Below are positions 1 to 8,531 of a stretch of DNA of 64,000 nucleotides, in pieces. The stretch covers positions 1 through 64,000 of the forward strand of contig CALHLC010000019.1 of NCBI GenBank assembly GCA_938034385.1, in the 5' to 3' direction. The translations under genes and the position numbers were made by a program. The notes under the pieces were generated by a model. That model made no database searches and was not told where the DNA came from. It saw nothing but the letters and a program-made list of their open reading frames with translations. Within the stretch, counting starts at the first letter, position 1. Each line of letters starts with the position of its first letter. The DNA is from an uncultured Bacteriovoracaceae bacterium (lineage in GTDB: Bacteria > Bdellovibrionota > Bacteriovoracia > Bacteriovoracales > Bacteriovoracaceae).

Positions 1-144
1 AAGAAAAAAGTAACTAAGAAGAAAAAAGTAACTAAGAAGAAAAAAGTAACTAAGAAGAAAAAAGTAACTAAGAAGAAAAAAGTAACTAAGAAGAAAAAAG
101 TAACTAAGAAGAAAAAAGTAACTAAGAAGAAAAAAGCTACTAAG
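1..144 (+). repeat. 18-bp tandem repeat inside the coding region
   Basis: Seven identical 18-bp units fill positions 1-126, and an eighth with two changes (gct for gta) runs to 144; degenerate units follow to about 162. The unit length is a multiple of three, so slippage changes the number of KKKVTK hexapeptides without breaking the frame. The array probably extends left of the window. Confidence 0.95.
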
Positions 145-486
145 AAGAAAAATACTACCAAAAAGAAAAAGCCTCTTATCCATAAGGTGAAAAAAACTCT
201 TCCAACAAGTGCTCCTTCTAATCAATCAAGTTTTTTATTAGATGAAGAAGAAAAAAAGATAGATAAGTTCGAGCCATTAAAAGAAGAAAATGAAGTCATC
301 CAGGATAACCGTCACAAACTATCAGATGAGTACAACTCCGATGACGAGGCCGATGAGGATCAGTTTGGATATGGATGGGAGTATAACGCAAACTTTGACT
401 CTCCTGAATCAGTTGACGAGGTAGACCCTTTTGATGAGGACGCTCAATATGCTGCAAGTAAAGGAAAATCAAATGCCAAGTCTTAA
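1..486 (+). CDS. Lys-rich repeat protein with acidic tail, 5' end outside the window
   Basis: The reading frame is open from the first base to the TAA at 484-486, so this is the 3' part of a longer gene (161 residues visible). Residues 1-42 are seven perfect copies of the hexapeptide KKKVTK, followed by KKKATK, KKNTTK and another basic stretch. The remaining ~95 residues are rich in Asp/Glu, with runs such as DEEEKK and DDEADED, and the protein ends KGKSNAKS. The GTG at 187 is internal to this frame and should not be taken as the start. A basic repeat block of this kind is typical of histone-H1-like or nucleic-acid-condensing bacterial tails, but no family is recognised and any function is inference. 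The repeat could vary in copy number. The downstream glutaredoxin start lies inside this gene's 3' end, so the two are probably cotranscribed. Confidence 0.8.
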   Translation, partial: KKKVTKKKKVTKKKKVTKKKKVTKKKKVTKKKKVTKKKKVTKKKKATKKKNTTKKKKPLIHKVKKTLPTSAPSNQSSFLLDEEEKKIDKFEPLKEENEVIQDNRHKLSDEYNSDDEADEDQFGYGWEYNANFDSPESVDEVDPFDEDAQYAASKGKSNAKS

Positions 487-721
487 TCTTTACTATTTTG
501 ATAGTTGTCCCTATTGCCAAAAAGTTTTAAGAAAAATAGATCAATTAAGTTTAAAAAATATTCAATTTAGCGATATTCAAAAAAATCCTAAGCATAGACA
601 GAAACTTGTAAGTGACACTGGTCGCCAGACTGTTCCTTGTCTTTATATTGACGGTAAACCTATGCATGAATCAGATGATATTGTTTCGTGGCTAGAGGCC
701 AATAAAGAAAAGCTTTCATAA
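473..721 (+). CDS. Glutaredoxin
   Basis: An 82-residue protein with a CPYC redox motif at residues 12-15 after a short first strand. The cis-proline motif TVPCLYID is at 53-60, with a glutathione-contact-like SDDI at 67-70. This is the complete glutaredoxin/thioredoxin fold at the usual length, expected to be a cytoplasmic glutathione-dependent disulfide reductase. I chose the ATG at 473 over the upstream in-frame ATG at 431: AAGGA lies about 8 bases before it and the protein then starts directly at the first beta strand. It overlaps the preceding gene by 14 bases and lies 4 bases before the HD protein, suggesting one operon. Confidence 0.93.
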   Translation: MPSLNLYYFDSCPYCQKVLRKIDQLSLKNIQFSDIQKNPKHRQKLVSDTGRQTVPCLYIDGKPMHESDDIVSWLEANKEKLS

Positions 722-725
722 AGAG

Positions 726-1997
726 GTGGAAGTAAGAGATCCTATTCACGGTTCAATCCATATTTCTCCATGTGAAGTTCCAGTCATTGAGCACCCTTTC
801 TTTCAAAGATTACGAAAAATCAAGCAACTTGGATTTTCAGATTCAATCTTTCCGGGAGCAACTCATACTAGGTTTATTCATTCCATTGGAGTTATGCATA
901 CTGTAGGTAATGTTTTTGATAAACTCTTTAAATCTAGCAGAAATGCTGAGTATAAAAGACTAAAACAAACTGTAAGGCTAGCTGGTCTCTTACACGACAT
1001 TGGGCACGCCCCTTTAAGTCATTCTACTGAAACTGTAATGCCTCTTATTAGTGAATTAAAAATTCCAAAACGATTATTACATGAAGATGAATCCAAGCAA
1101 GCAACTCACGAACATTATACTATTAAAGCAATTTCAGATAGCTTCTTTACAAGCTCCTTAGATCAAGCAAAAAAAGACTTTGGAGTTGATGAGTTTGCAA
1201 TCGCCGAACTTGTTTCAGGTCAAACTAGCACTCCTGAATATTTCACTATAGAAGGCATCAATTACTTCCCATTACTTCACCAATTAGTCTCAAGTGAAAT
1301 AGACTGTGATCGAATGGATTATCTATTAAGAGATAGTTATTTTTGTGGAGTGAGTTATGGGAAGTTCGATCTTGATTGGATAATTGACAACTTTGAAATT
1401 GCCATTGAATCTAATACTGCTTTTTTAGGTATTTCAGAAAGAGCTCTTACTTCTTTTGATGATTTTCTAATCAGCCGATATCACATGTTTTTAATGGTGT
1501 ATTTTCACTATAGAGCAGTTTGTCTAGAGCAAATGCTTTATCGTTACTTCAAGCATCCTGAAAATGAATATGCAATACCGGCAAGCATAGAACAATACCT
1601 TCAACATGATGATCATTACTTACAAGAAATCTTGAAAAAAAGTGGTAATTTCTGGTCTAAGAAAATCACCAAAAATCATATTCCTGATAAAATCTTTGAA
1701 CGATTTGGAGTAAATGATATAGAGCAAGAAAAGAAAATAGAAGAAATTTTAAAAAGTGAAAGTATTGATTATATAAAATGTGAGTCTCAAGGAAGACTTT
1801 CTAAATATTCAGGGAAAAACTCTTTTTATCCGATAAAAGTTGTAAAGCAGTATAATAAATCAATTATCGATATTTTTAAGGCCACTGATCTTTTCTCACG
1901 CTATTCAACTAACCACAGTGTGACGAGAATTCATTGTTATAAATCAAATTTAAGTAATCTTGCATTAAATAAAATAAATGCGATACTTAAATCATAA
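726..1997 (+). CDS. HD-domain phosphohydrolase (YwfO/dGTPase-like)
   Basis: 423 residues starting with the family-typical VRDPIHG. Metal-binding HD residues are visible as H52 (RFIHSIGVMH), H90-D91 (LLHDIGHAPLSH) and the later SEIDCDRMDYL near residue 195. Members of this HD superfamily group hydrolyse nucleoside triphosphates or related phosphates and are often called dGTPase-like; the actual substrate cannot be read from sequence. The start is a GTG 4 bases after the glutaredoxin stop, with GAGG touching it. Length fits the YwfO type. The next gene begins immediately after the stop, so it belongs to the same transcription unit. Confidence 0.9.
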   Translation: MEVRDPIHGSIHISPCEVPVIEHPFFQRLRKIKQLGFSDSIFPGATHTRFIHSIGVMHTVGNVFDKLFKSSRNAEYKRLKQTVRLAGLLHDIGHAPLSHSTETVMPLISELKIPKRLLHEDESKQATHEHYTIKAISDSFFTSSLDQAKKDFGVDEFAIAELVSGQTSTPEYFTIEGINYFPLLHQLVSSEIDCDRMDYLLRDSYFCGVSYGKFDLDWIIDNFEIAIESNTAFLGISERALTSFDDFLISRYHMFLMVYFHYRAVCLEQMLYRYFKHPENEYAIPASIEQYLQHDDHYLQEILKKSGNFWSKKITKNHIPDKIFERFGVNDIEQEKKIEEILKSESIDYIKCESQGRLSKYSGKNSFYPIKVVKQYNKSIIDIFKATDLFSRYSTNHSVTRIHCYKSNLSNLALNKINAILKS

Positions 1998-2660
1998 GTG
2001 AACAAAGTAATTATTTATATTTTACTACTCGTCAGTTATCTCTCTTTAAATAGAGCGATTGCTCCTGATAATCTTGGGCTTGAATATATAAGAAGTTCTA
2101 AAGACTTAGAAAAACTCATCAAGCACTATCCCGCTACTGCCATTCTTGAGAGGATTATGACCAAGGGATATATCATTAAAACATATTATCAAAAGTATAA
2201 AATTGTTTATGCTCATAGGTCTCCTCGAGATATTATCGTTAGAACAAGAAGACGATTTGCAGAGAGCAGTAAACAGTATGTAGGGATGTCATTATTCAGT
2301 ATAGATGAAGATAAAAAAGTTAGTACCCTTGCTATGCCACCAGGTACAATTTTTTTAAATAATGAAAAGTTTGGACAATGGTATTTTAAAAGCAGTCAGT
2401 ATTTCTGGAAGTTTTATAGGTCCTATAGAAGGCTACCTATTTATTTGGGTTGGGGGAGCTTCAGGCCAAGTAAAGAGTTCTTTGAAACCTCTCAAGTGAA
2501 CAAAAAAGAAAAAAAACCTTTTATGGGACTAGAACAAGAGTTTGGAGCAACAGGCGAGATAACTCTTCAATTTTTGCCAAGATCTCAAAAAAATGAAATC
2601 TTTAACTCTATAAAGTTTGGGAATCTCTTTAAAAAATATCTCAAAACAAACTATAATTAA
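1998..2660 (+). CDS. Exported protein of unknown function
   Basis: 220 residues with a GTG start directly abutting the HD gene's stop. The N terminus (MNKVIIYILLLVSYLSLN) is a short positive end followed by a hydrophobic core, so a signal peptide or single anchor is likely. The mature part is basic and aromatic, with many Arg/Lys-Tyr/Phe pairs such as WKFYRSYRR. I recognise no domain. Its place between a phosphohydrolase and a polytopic membrane protein suggests an envelope role, but that is inference only. Confidence 0.7.
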   Translation: MNKVIIYILLLVSYLSLNRAIAPDNLGLEYIRSSKDLEKLIKHYPATAILERIMTKGYIIKTYYQKYKIVYAHRSPRDIIVRTRRRFAESSKQYVGMSLFSIDEDKKVSTLAMPPGTIFLNNEKFGQWYFKSSQYFWKFYRSYRRLPIYLGWGSFRPSKEFFETSQVNKKEKKPFMGLEQEFGATGEITLQFLPRSQKNEIFNSIKFGNLFKKYLKTNYN

Positions 2661-2662
2661 TT

Positions 2663-3562
2663 ATGGAAGAAATACTAGATAGATTTTTAATTCGAATTAT
2701 TTTTGCTCTTTTTTGCTGTATCATATTGTATGCTTATAAGTACTCTCATTTTCTTTTTTATAGAAGAAGTATAAAGCAAGTTAAAAATGAATTTAACTTA
2801 TTAGAAAACCCTAGTGATACTTTACACTTTTTATCTAGGATCTTAGGTCTTGCAATCATTTTCTCGTTTGTGGAATTCAATAGATTTTTGAGCGTAGAAG
2901 TAAGTCTCATCCATTTAAGTATTGTTTCTCTGACCATTATGATTTCTTACTTGATATCATTGCTCATTATCGAAGCAATTGTTTTACATAAATTTAATTA
3001 CAGAACTGAAATCTTAAAAAATAATAACTTCTCGTACGCTCTCATTATTTTCAGTCTTAATATTTCGACAGCATTTATTATTAAATCAATATTACTACAC
3101 TCACAAAATTCAGTTTTAATATTCTTAACACTCTGGTTATTTGCAATGTGTTTACTTGGCTTAATTGCAAGACTTTTTAACTTTTATTCACGCTTTCAAT
3201 TTAACAGAAATATCTCTCAACAAAGCATTGGAGTTGCCATTTCTTTTGCTTTTTATATTCTTGGAACAACCTACCTCTTATCCAAATCTTTCGACCAACC
3301 ACATATTGAAAAATATTCATATATGTTAAGAATTTTCTTCAAAGTTTTTCTTAGCGTACTCATTGTCCCTGTCTTTATAGCTGCTATTCGATTTATTTTC
3401 TCTCTTAAGATGAAAAAAAACTTAGTTCAAAGCTATATAGAAGATAAAGAAAAATCGATTTCTTATGGCCTCGCCGAAGGCCTAGTGTTTTTGATCTCTG
3501 CAATAATGACGAGCTGGATTGTTTTTAATATTAACCTGACAGGAGTGTTTACTTTTGTTTAG
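2663..3562 (+). CDS. Polytopic inner-membrane protein, possibly DUF350-like
   Basis: 299 residues with about eight hydrophobic segments (near 8-25, 60-76, 80-105, 125-145, 148-172, 187-205, 225-248 and 270-290). Small-residue-rich segments such as SIGVAISFAFYILGTTY and GLAEGLVFLISAIMTSW recall DUF350 (YjfL-type) repeats, but the resemblance is weak. It starts 3 bases after the previous gene. Its 3' end overlaps the convergent MarR gene by 14 bases. Function unknown. Confidence 0.7.
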   Translation: MEEILDRFLIRIIFALFCCIILYAYKYSHFLFYRRSIKQVKNEFNLLENPSDTLHFLSRILGLAIIFSFVEFNRFLSVEVSLIHLSIVSLTIMISYLISLLIIEAIVLHKFNYRTEILKNNNFSYALIIFSLNISTAFIIKSILLHSQNSVLIFLTLWLFAMCLLGLIARLFNFYSRFQFNRNISQQSIGVAISFAFYILGTTYLLSKSFDQPHIEKYSYMLRIFFKVFLSVLIVPVFIAAIRFIFSLKMKKNLVQSYIEDKEKSISYGLAEGLVFLISAIMTSWIVFNINLTGVFTFV

Positions 3563-3989
3563 GCTTTGTTTTTTCTATTAATTCAGTTAAAGAGTTTTGA
3601 ATTTTTAAAAGCTCTATTTCACCTATGTTATTTAAATAAAACTCTTGAACATTATTAATTTCTTCTTTTAGACTCATTTGAAATTTATCACCAAGTTCTG
3701 TAAAAAAAACTCTTTGCTCTCGCCTATCTTTTTCACCTTTTACTTTTTTAACATAACCTCTTTTAACCAACTCATTTATATGACTAGTCATTGTTTGTTT
3801 TTTTAAAAAACACTCTTCACCGATTTCTTTTAAACTTGCTCCTTGTTTATCTGAAATTACGATTAAAATTTCCAAAAAGCTCGGCCTTAAGTCATTAAAA
3901 CCTTTTTCTTGTAATTGCTTCAATAAGGCATGGGAATAAATCCGATAAGAGATTTTCAAAAGAGAGCCAATTTTACCTATTAAATTCAT
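3549..3989 (-). CDS. MarR-family transcriptional regulator
   Basis: 146 residues, the usual MarR length. The winged helix is visible at about residues 38-100: SLKEIGEECFLKKQTMTSHI is the helix-turn-helix, followed by NELVKRGYVKK and the wing with the family signature DRREQRV. Flanking helices would form the dimer. It binds DNA as a dimer, and a 21-bp inverted repeat sits 6 bases upstream of the ATG, so autoregulation is likely. The ligand is unknown. It is a single gene convergent with the membrane protein. Confidence 0.9.
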   Translation of the reverse strand: MNLIGKIGSLLKISYRIYSHALLKQLQEKGFNDLRPSFLEILIVISDKQGASLKEIGEECFLKKQTMTSHINELVKRGYVKKVKGEKDRREQRVFFTELGDKFQMSLKEEINNVQEFYLNNIGEIELLKIQNSLTELIEKTKPKQK

Positions 3990-3995
3990 TTATTC

Positions 3996-4016
3996 CTAAT
4001 ACAGTCACTGTTTTAG
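3996..4016. promoter_or_regulatory. Palindromic operator upstream of marR
   Basis: A 21-bp inverted repeat, CTAATACAGT-C-ACTGTTTTAG, with 9 of 10 arm positions complementary. It lies 6 bases upstream of the MarR start codon and overlaps its AGGA ribosome binding site. Size, symmetry and position fit a MarR dimer site blocking transcription or translation initiation. The assignment is inference from position. Confidence 0.65.
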
Positions 4017-4079
4017 TACAGAGAATGATCTCCATAACTTTAGTCTTAAAATAATACTTATTTCTTGGTGGATTTCAAG

Positions 4080-5174
4080 TTAAAAAATCGTACGAGAGGT
4101 ACTTATTGAATTCACGAAGCCTATGCACATTCCAAATAGTAGCAGACTTGAGCCTCCATAAGACATAAAAGGAAGAGGGAGCCCTACAATGGGTAAAATA
4201 CCAGAAACCATTCCTATATTTACGAAAATATGAGAGAAGAATATTGCAACAACCCCAATAACAAATATTGAGTCAAAAATACGATTGGCATCCTTAGCTA
4301 TAGATATCAATCTATAGAACAACAATGCAAAAAGAATAATTAGAATTACGGATCCAAAAAAACCATGTTCTTCACTAAAAATAGAAAAAACAAAGTCTGT
4401 GTGCTTTTCTGGTAAAAAATTAAGTGAAGCTTGAGATGATTTATTAAAACCTTTCCCCCAAAATAAACCAGAGCCAATTGCAATTTCTGATTGAATTGCA
4501 TTATAACCAGCATCTTTAGCGTCTTCATATGGATTTAGAAAAGTTAAAATTCTTTTTTTCTGATAACTTTTTAATAAAAATGAATACATCAAGATCCCAG
4601 CAAGTAGAATCAAGCCTGCAACTTTAAATATAGATTTCCAATGCAATCCTCTATAGAAAATTATAAATGAATAAATAATTAACAAGATTAAAGAAGTTCC
4701 AAGGTCTGGTTGTTTATAAATCAGAAACATTGGAGGTAAAACGAAAGCAAGAGGCAGTAATGTCTCCTTGAGGCTAACACTTTGATCAGGAGATTTCTCA
4801 GAAAACCATCTCGCCAAAGCAAATATTAAAGAGAGCTTCATAAATTCAGATGGCTGTATTCTTATAGGTCCAATTCCGATCCAGCGCTGAGCTCCCATTC
4901 CTACTTTTCCTAAAACAAGTACTAAAATAAGCAATAAGATATTAAAAAAGAAAATCCAATAAGAATAACGAAGTAAATTATTAGAACTAATAAAGCTAAA
5001 TCCAAATGCAATACTTAGCGAGAGACAAAACCACACAATTTGATAACTAACAAGATAAGACTTACTTTGCCCTTCGGTAATAGAATAAAGATTAAAGATA
5101 CCAATTAAGAAAAGGCCTATCATGCAAAAAATTAAACTAAAATCAAACTTTAATGTTTTTTTTCTTAAACTCAT
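4080..5174 (-). CDS. rodA: RodA, SEDS-family peptidoglycan glycosyltransferase
   Basis: 364 residues, about ten membrane segments. SEDS hallmarks are visible: GAQRWIG at 94-100 and QPSEF at 107-111, QPDLGTS at 155-161, the PEKHTDF motif whose Asp260 matches the essential Asp of E. coli RodA, and the C-terminal LPFMSYGGSS. It polymerises glycan strands from lipid II together with PBP2 in the elongasome. It is the last gene of the mreC-mreD-mrdA-rodA operon; its start overlaps the mrdA stop by 4 bases (ATGA), indicating translational coupling. Confidence 0.97.
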   Translation of the reverse strand: MSLRKKTLKFDFSLIFCMIGLFLIGIFNLYSITEGQSKSYLVSYQIVWFCLSLSIAFGFSFISSNNLLRYSYWIFFFNILLLILVLVLGKVGMGAQRWIGIGPIRIQPSEFMKLSLIFALARWFSEKSPDQSVSLKETLLPLAFVLPPMFLIYKQPDLGTSLILLIIYSFIIFYRGLHWKSIFKVAGLILLAGILMYSFLLKSYQKKRILTFLNPYEDAKDAGYNAIQSEIAIGSGLFWGKGFNKSSQASLNFLPEKHTDFVFSIFSEEHGFFGSVILIILFALLFYRLISIAKDANRIFDSIFVIGVVAIFFSHIFVNIGMVSGILPIVGLPLPFMSYGGSSLLLFGMCIGFVNSISTSRTIF

Positions 5175-7051
5175 TTAATCTTACTCACTAAATTAGGGTG
5201 ATACTTCTCAAGGTAACGTTTTGCAAGATTATAGACAACTGGTCCAGCACTTAAACCTCCATTACAGCCATGCTCGACAATTGCAGCAATCGCTATTTTG
5301 GGATCATCATAAGGAGCAAAACCTGCGAAAACAGCATTATGTCTATATTTATAAGGAAAGTCTTCACACTTCTCATAATGCTCTACTTTCGATTTTGAAA
5401 CAACTTGAGTTGTTCCAGTTTTTCCAGCTAATTTTACCAACTTATCTTTAAACCTTCTCGCTGTTCCTTGTTCATGGTTTACAACTTCATATAAACCACT
5501 TCGTATTTCTCTTAATATATGATCCTCAATATTAATGTTCTTTATCACTTCAGGCTCAAAGGTTTTCACCACTTTTCCTTTGGCATCGATCACTTCACGA
5601 ACAAGAATAGGCTTCATTAATTTCCCCCCATTTGAAATCGCTGCATAAGCATTGGCTAATTGCAAAGTTGTTGTCAAAACAAACGACTGTCCAATAGAGC
5701 AAGATAAAGTTTCTCCTTTATTCCACTTAGTCCCATGAGTTTTTTTCTTCCAAGATCGCGATGGCATTAAACCTGATGTTTCCCTTGCAAGTGAAATACC
5801 AGTTTTCACTCCAAAGCCTAAGAGGTTTGCATACTGAGCTAAGACGTCTATATCTAACTCCAAAGCAATTTTTTGAAAATAGACATTACATGATTCTCGA
5901 ATTGCTTTTCTTAACGAAACATCTCCATGACCACGCTCCTTCCAACAATGATAAGTCCTATTTCCAAGCTTCATACTTCCATTACAATGAAATGAAGTAT
6001 AAGGCGTGACGATTTCTTCTATTAAGCCAGATAAGGCCGTTATAATTTTAAAAGTTGAACCTGGAGAATAATGCTCTTGAATAGTTTTATCGTACAAAGG
6101 TCGGAGAGGATTATTAAGTAAAGACTGCCAATACTTTTTATCTAAACCTCTAGTAAAACTTGATGGTTTGAACGAAGGAGTTGAAAGCATTGTGATAATC
6201 TCACCAGTTTTAACATCTATAGCAACAACTGATCCAACTTTTTCTTTTAATAAATCAGCTGCTAATTCTTGTAGCTCTTTATCAATCGTTATTTTCAAAT
6301 TGTTTCCAGGGACAGATTTAATCGCTTCTACCCCAGAAAAAAAGTTGTCTGTATTTACATATTTTCTTTTTCTACCCAGAGCATCTACTTCAACATATTC
6401 TCGACCATTTTGTCCTCTTAGATCTAAATCAAAAGACTTCTCTATTCCTGCTTGCCCAACGAGATCACCAAGGTTGTAAGCGTAATTATCTCTTTTTTTA
6501 TACTTAGGAAGTTGATCACTATTAATCTCTGAAATATACCCATAAAGATGAGCTCCCATTTCTTCACTTAAATACTCCCTTGAAATAGAAACTTGTACAC
6601 TTATTCCTGGGAATTTTTCTAATTGAGTTTCAATCAGAGCTATCTCTTTATTGCTCAGATTTTTTTTTAAAATAATTGGTCGATAAGCAGGCTCTCCACG
6701 ATATTTACGTATTTTTTTTTGTAGTTCTTCCCTGGATAGATTTAAAACTTTTTCTAGTTTAGAGAATGTTTCATCCTTCTTTTTCAAATACTGTCTCGTT
6801 ACAACTGCATCGAACCGAGGTCTATTATCAACAAGCACTTCATTGTCTCTACTTATAATCTTCCCTCGAGGTGCCCAAACAACCTCAGAACGTAAGCGAT
6901 TTTCAATAGAGTACTTATATAAGATATCACCTCTTATAAATTGTAGATAAAAGAGCCTTAAAATCAAAAGTCCAAATAAAGTTAAAATAATACCAAAGAG
7001 AAAGTCAGCTCTTTCATGATGGAGCTCTACAATTTCTTCTTCATCAAACAT
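5171..7051 (-). CDS. mrdA: Penicillin-binding protein 2 (MrdA), class B transpeptidase
   Basis: 626 residues: a short cytoplasmic N terminus, one membrane anchor at about 17-38, a dimerisation/pedestal domain, then the transpeptidase domain. The active-site motifs are complete: STFK at 332-335 (Ser332 nucleophile), SCN at 387-389 and KTGT at 544-547. It crosslinks peptidoglycan for cylindrical growth, paired with RodA encoded next. The start overlaps the end of mreD by 8 bases. Length and motif spacing are normal for bacterial PBP2. Confidence 0.97.
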   Translation of the reverse strand: MFDEEEIVELHHERADFLFGIILTLFGLLILRLFYLQFIRGDILYKYSIENRLRSEVVWAPRGKIISRDNEVLVDNRPRFDAVVTRQYLKKKDETFSKLEKVLNLSREELQKKIRKYRGEPAYRPIILKKNLSNKEIALIETQLEKFPGISVQVSISREYLSEEMGAHLYGYISEINSDQLPKYKKRDNYAYNLGDLVGQAGIEKSFDLDLRGQNGREYVEVDALGRKRKYVNTDNFFSGVEAIKSVPGNNLKITIDKELQELAADLLKEKVGSVVAIDVKTGEIITMLSTPSFKPSSFTRGLDKKYWQSLLNNPLRPLYDKTIQEHYSPGSTFKIITALSGLIEEIVTPYTSFHCNGSMKLGNRTYHCWKERGHGDVSLRKAIRESCNVYFQKIALELDIDVLAQYANLLGFGVKTGISLARETSGLMPSRSWKKKTHGTKWNKGETLSCSIGQSFVLTTTLQLANAYAAISNGGKLMKPILVREVIDAKGKVVKTFEPEVIKNINIEDHILREIRSGLYEVVNHEQGTARRFKDKLVKLAGKTGTTQVVSKSKVEHYEKCEDFPYKYRHNAVFAGFAPYDDPKIAIAAIVEHGCNGGLSAGPVVYNLAKRYLEKYHPNLVSKIK

Positions 7052-7541
7052 TCTTACCCCAAAGTTTATCTAATAACTTAAAAATAAAAACAGCCGAAAT
7101 GGTAATTACGATACTTGAGAAGAAGTCATGAGAAACTTGAGATTTTAAATACTCCAAATTTGAAAACTTAAAAAAATAAATCACATATCTTACAAAATAC
7201 CATAAAAGATAAAACACAAAAGTTATCAAAATCCGATTTCGTCCACCTTCTAATTGCAAGGTTTCTTTAAAAACTTTAATAATAAATATAAAAAACAATC
7301 CTATAATCGTTTCTAAACTCCAACTCAAAGATGAAAAAAGACTGTGTAACCATTGGATTAATAAAACAAGGTAAGGAGCTATCTCTACTTCAAACTTTAG
7401 ACAGAAATAAAGACAAAAAAGAACAGAGAAATCGAGATTTAATCCTGTCAATGAAACAAAGATAGAACTTGCTAAGATCTCTAAAAAGAGAAAGAGTAAT
7501 ATTGATAAAAATGCATTCTTATTAATATTATTCAAAATCAT
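7044..7541 (-). CDS. mreD: MreD, rod-shape-determining membrane protein
   Basis: 165 residues, almost entirely hydrophobic, with about five membrane segments, the typical MreD size. Sequence similarity to MreD is weak by eye, as is usual for this family, so the call rests on length, topology and its place between mreC and mrdA. It overlaps mreC by 14 bases and mrdA by 8. It would link MreC to the cytoplasmic MreB filament and the elongasome. Confidence 0.88.
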   Translation of the reverse strand: MILNNINKNAFLSILLFLFLEILASSIFVSLTGLNLDFSVLFCLYFCLKFEVEIAPYLVLLIQWLHSLFSSLSWSLETIIGLFFIFIIKVFKETLQLEGGRNRILITFVFYLLWYFVRYVIYFFKFSNLEYLKSQVSHDFFSSIVITISAVFIFKLLDKLWGKNV

Positions 7542-8364
7542 TCTCGTTTAACAAAACTACTACTTCTTCTATTTTACTAAAATCTACAAAAGGTTTACCA
7601 AAGACTTCTTTAGTTAAATCATGCTCGTCTGAGATTACACTTGTAATTGCACCTACTTTGATTCCTTTGGGAAATATATTCCCAAGCCCTGATGTTAATA
7701 TGATTTCATTAACCTGAATATCATCAGAGTTCTTTACGTACTTTATAGAAGTAAGTTCATCCGATATTCCTTCTAAAACACCATGACTACGAGTCAATTC
7801 AAACATTACATCTACTTTATTTTGAAAATCTAGTATTGTTGAAATGTCTGAATAATTGGCTGAAGTATTAATGACTTTCCCTATTAGGCCTTCAGCATTA
7901 ATTACAACAGAGTTTTTAGTCACCCCTTGATTTATCCCTTTATTAATTCTTAATTTTTGATATCGATTAGTGCTATCCCAAGAAATAATTCGAGCTAAAA
8001 CCTTCTTTCTCTCAATTTCTTTGGTAAAATTTAAAAGATTTTTTAAACGAGAGTTTTCTTGTTTAAGTGAACTTAGCTCAAAAACCTTCTTCTTTAATTC
8101 TGCTACTTCTGAACTTAAAAGAGAGTTCTCTTTTTTTACATCGACTAAATTAAAATAGTTTTGTCTAAAATCAGTAACATTGCTTTTGGCTGAAGACATA
8201 GCACTGCTTACAGGCCCTGTGATTTCAACAAATAAGTTATAAAACCAAGATTTTTCAGTAAGAGGTCTCACTCCAAAGCGCCCTAAATGAAAAATACAAA
8301 GGACTAAGACCAACCCTATATGAATATATAATTTTTTATTACTCTTTTCCTCATGGATTTTCAT
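7528..8364 (-). CDS. mreC: MreC, rod-shape-determining protein
   Basis: 278 residues: a short basic cytoplasmic end, one membrane helix (LYIHIGLVLVLCIFHLG), a coiled coil from about 60 to 110 rich in Leu/Glu/Lys, then the beta-barrel periplasmic domain with the family pattern NKGINQGVTKNSVVIN and GLIGKV. It activates PBP2-RodA. I take the ATG at 8364 rather than the preceding in-frame TTG at 8367 because AAGGTG lies 8 bases before the ATG. It heads the operon; mreB is not adjacent, since a divergent gene lies upstream. Confidence 0.95.
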   Translation of the reverse strand: MKIHEEKSNKKLYIHIGLVLVLCIFHLGRFGVRPLTEKSWFYNLFVEITGPVSSAMSSAKSNVTDFRQNYFNLVDVKKENSLLSSEVAELKKKVFELSSLKQENSRLKNLLNFTKEIERKKVLARIISWDSTNRYQKLRINKGINQGVTKNSVVINAEGLIGKVINTSANYSDISTILDFQNKVDVMFELTRSHGVLEGISDELTSIKYVKNSDDIQVNEIILTSGLGNIFPKGIKVGAITSVISDEHDLTKEVFGKPFVDFSKIEEVVVLLNENDFE

Positions 8365-8400
8365 CAAATATTCACCTTAATGATCGATTTTATATACTTA

Positions 8401-8429
8401 ATTATTGACTAGCACTGGAGTTTTGACAA
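8401..8429 (-). promoter_or_regulatory. Predicted sigma-70 promoter of the mreC-rodA operon
   Basis: Reading the minus strand: -35 TTGTCA (8429-8424), a 17-base spacer, -10 AATAAT (8406-8401). Transcription would start near 8394, about 30 bases before the mreC ATG. Predicted from sequence only. Confidence 0.5.
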
Positions 8430-8472
8430 TAAGAGTTAATTTTCTTTTCTCTAACTAAAGTCTATAAGGCAA

Positions 8473-8501
8473 TTGATCTTAAAATCATCTCATATTAGTA
8501 T
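8473..8501 (+). promoter_or_regulatory. Predicted sigma-70 promoter of the ppiD-like gene
   Basis: -35 TTGATC (8473-8478), a 17-base spacer, -10 TAGTAT (8496-8501). The transcript would begin near 8508, which excludes the ATG at 8502 as a start and supports the ATG at 8532. Confidence 0.5.
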
Positions 8502-8531
8502 ATGAGTACATTTTTTTATAAGGATATTAAC

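Noticed and set aside
1-162. CRISPR or minisatellite regulatory array
   Set aside because: There are no spacers; the units are contiguous, 18 bases, in frame and coding.
187-486. Separate gene starting at GTG 187
   Set aside because: The frame is open from base 1 without a stop and continues the Lys-rich repeat, so 187 is internal.
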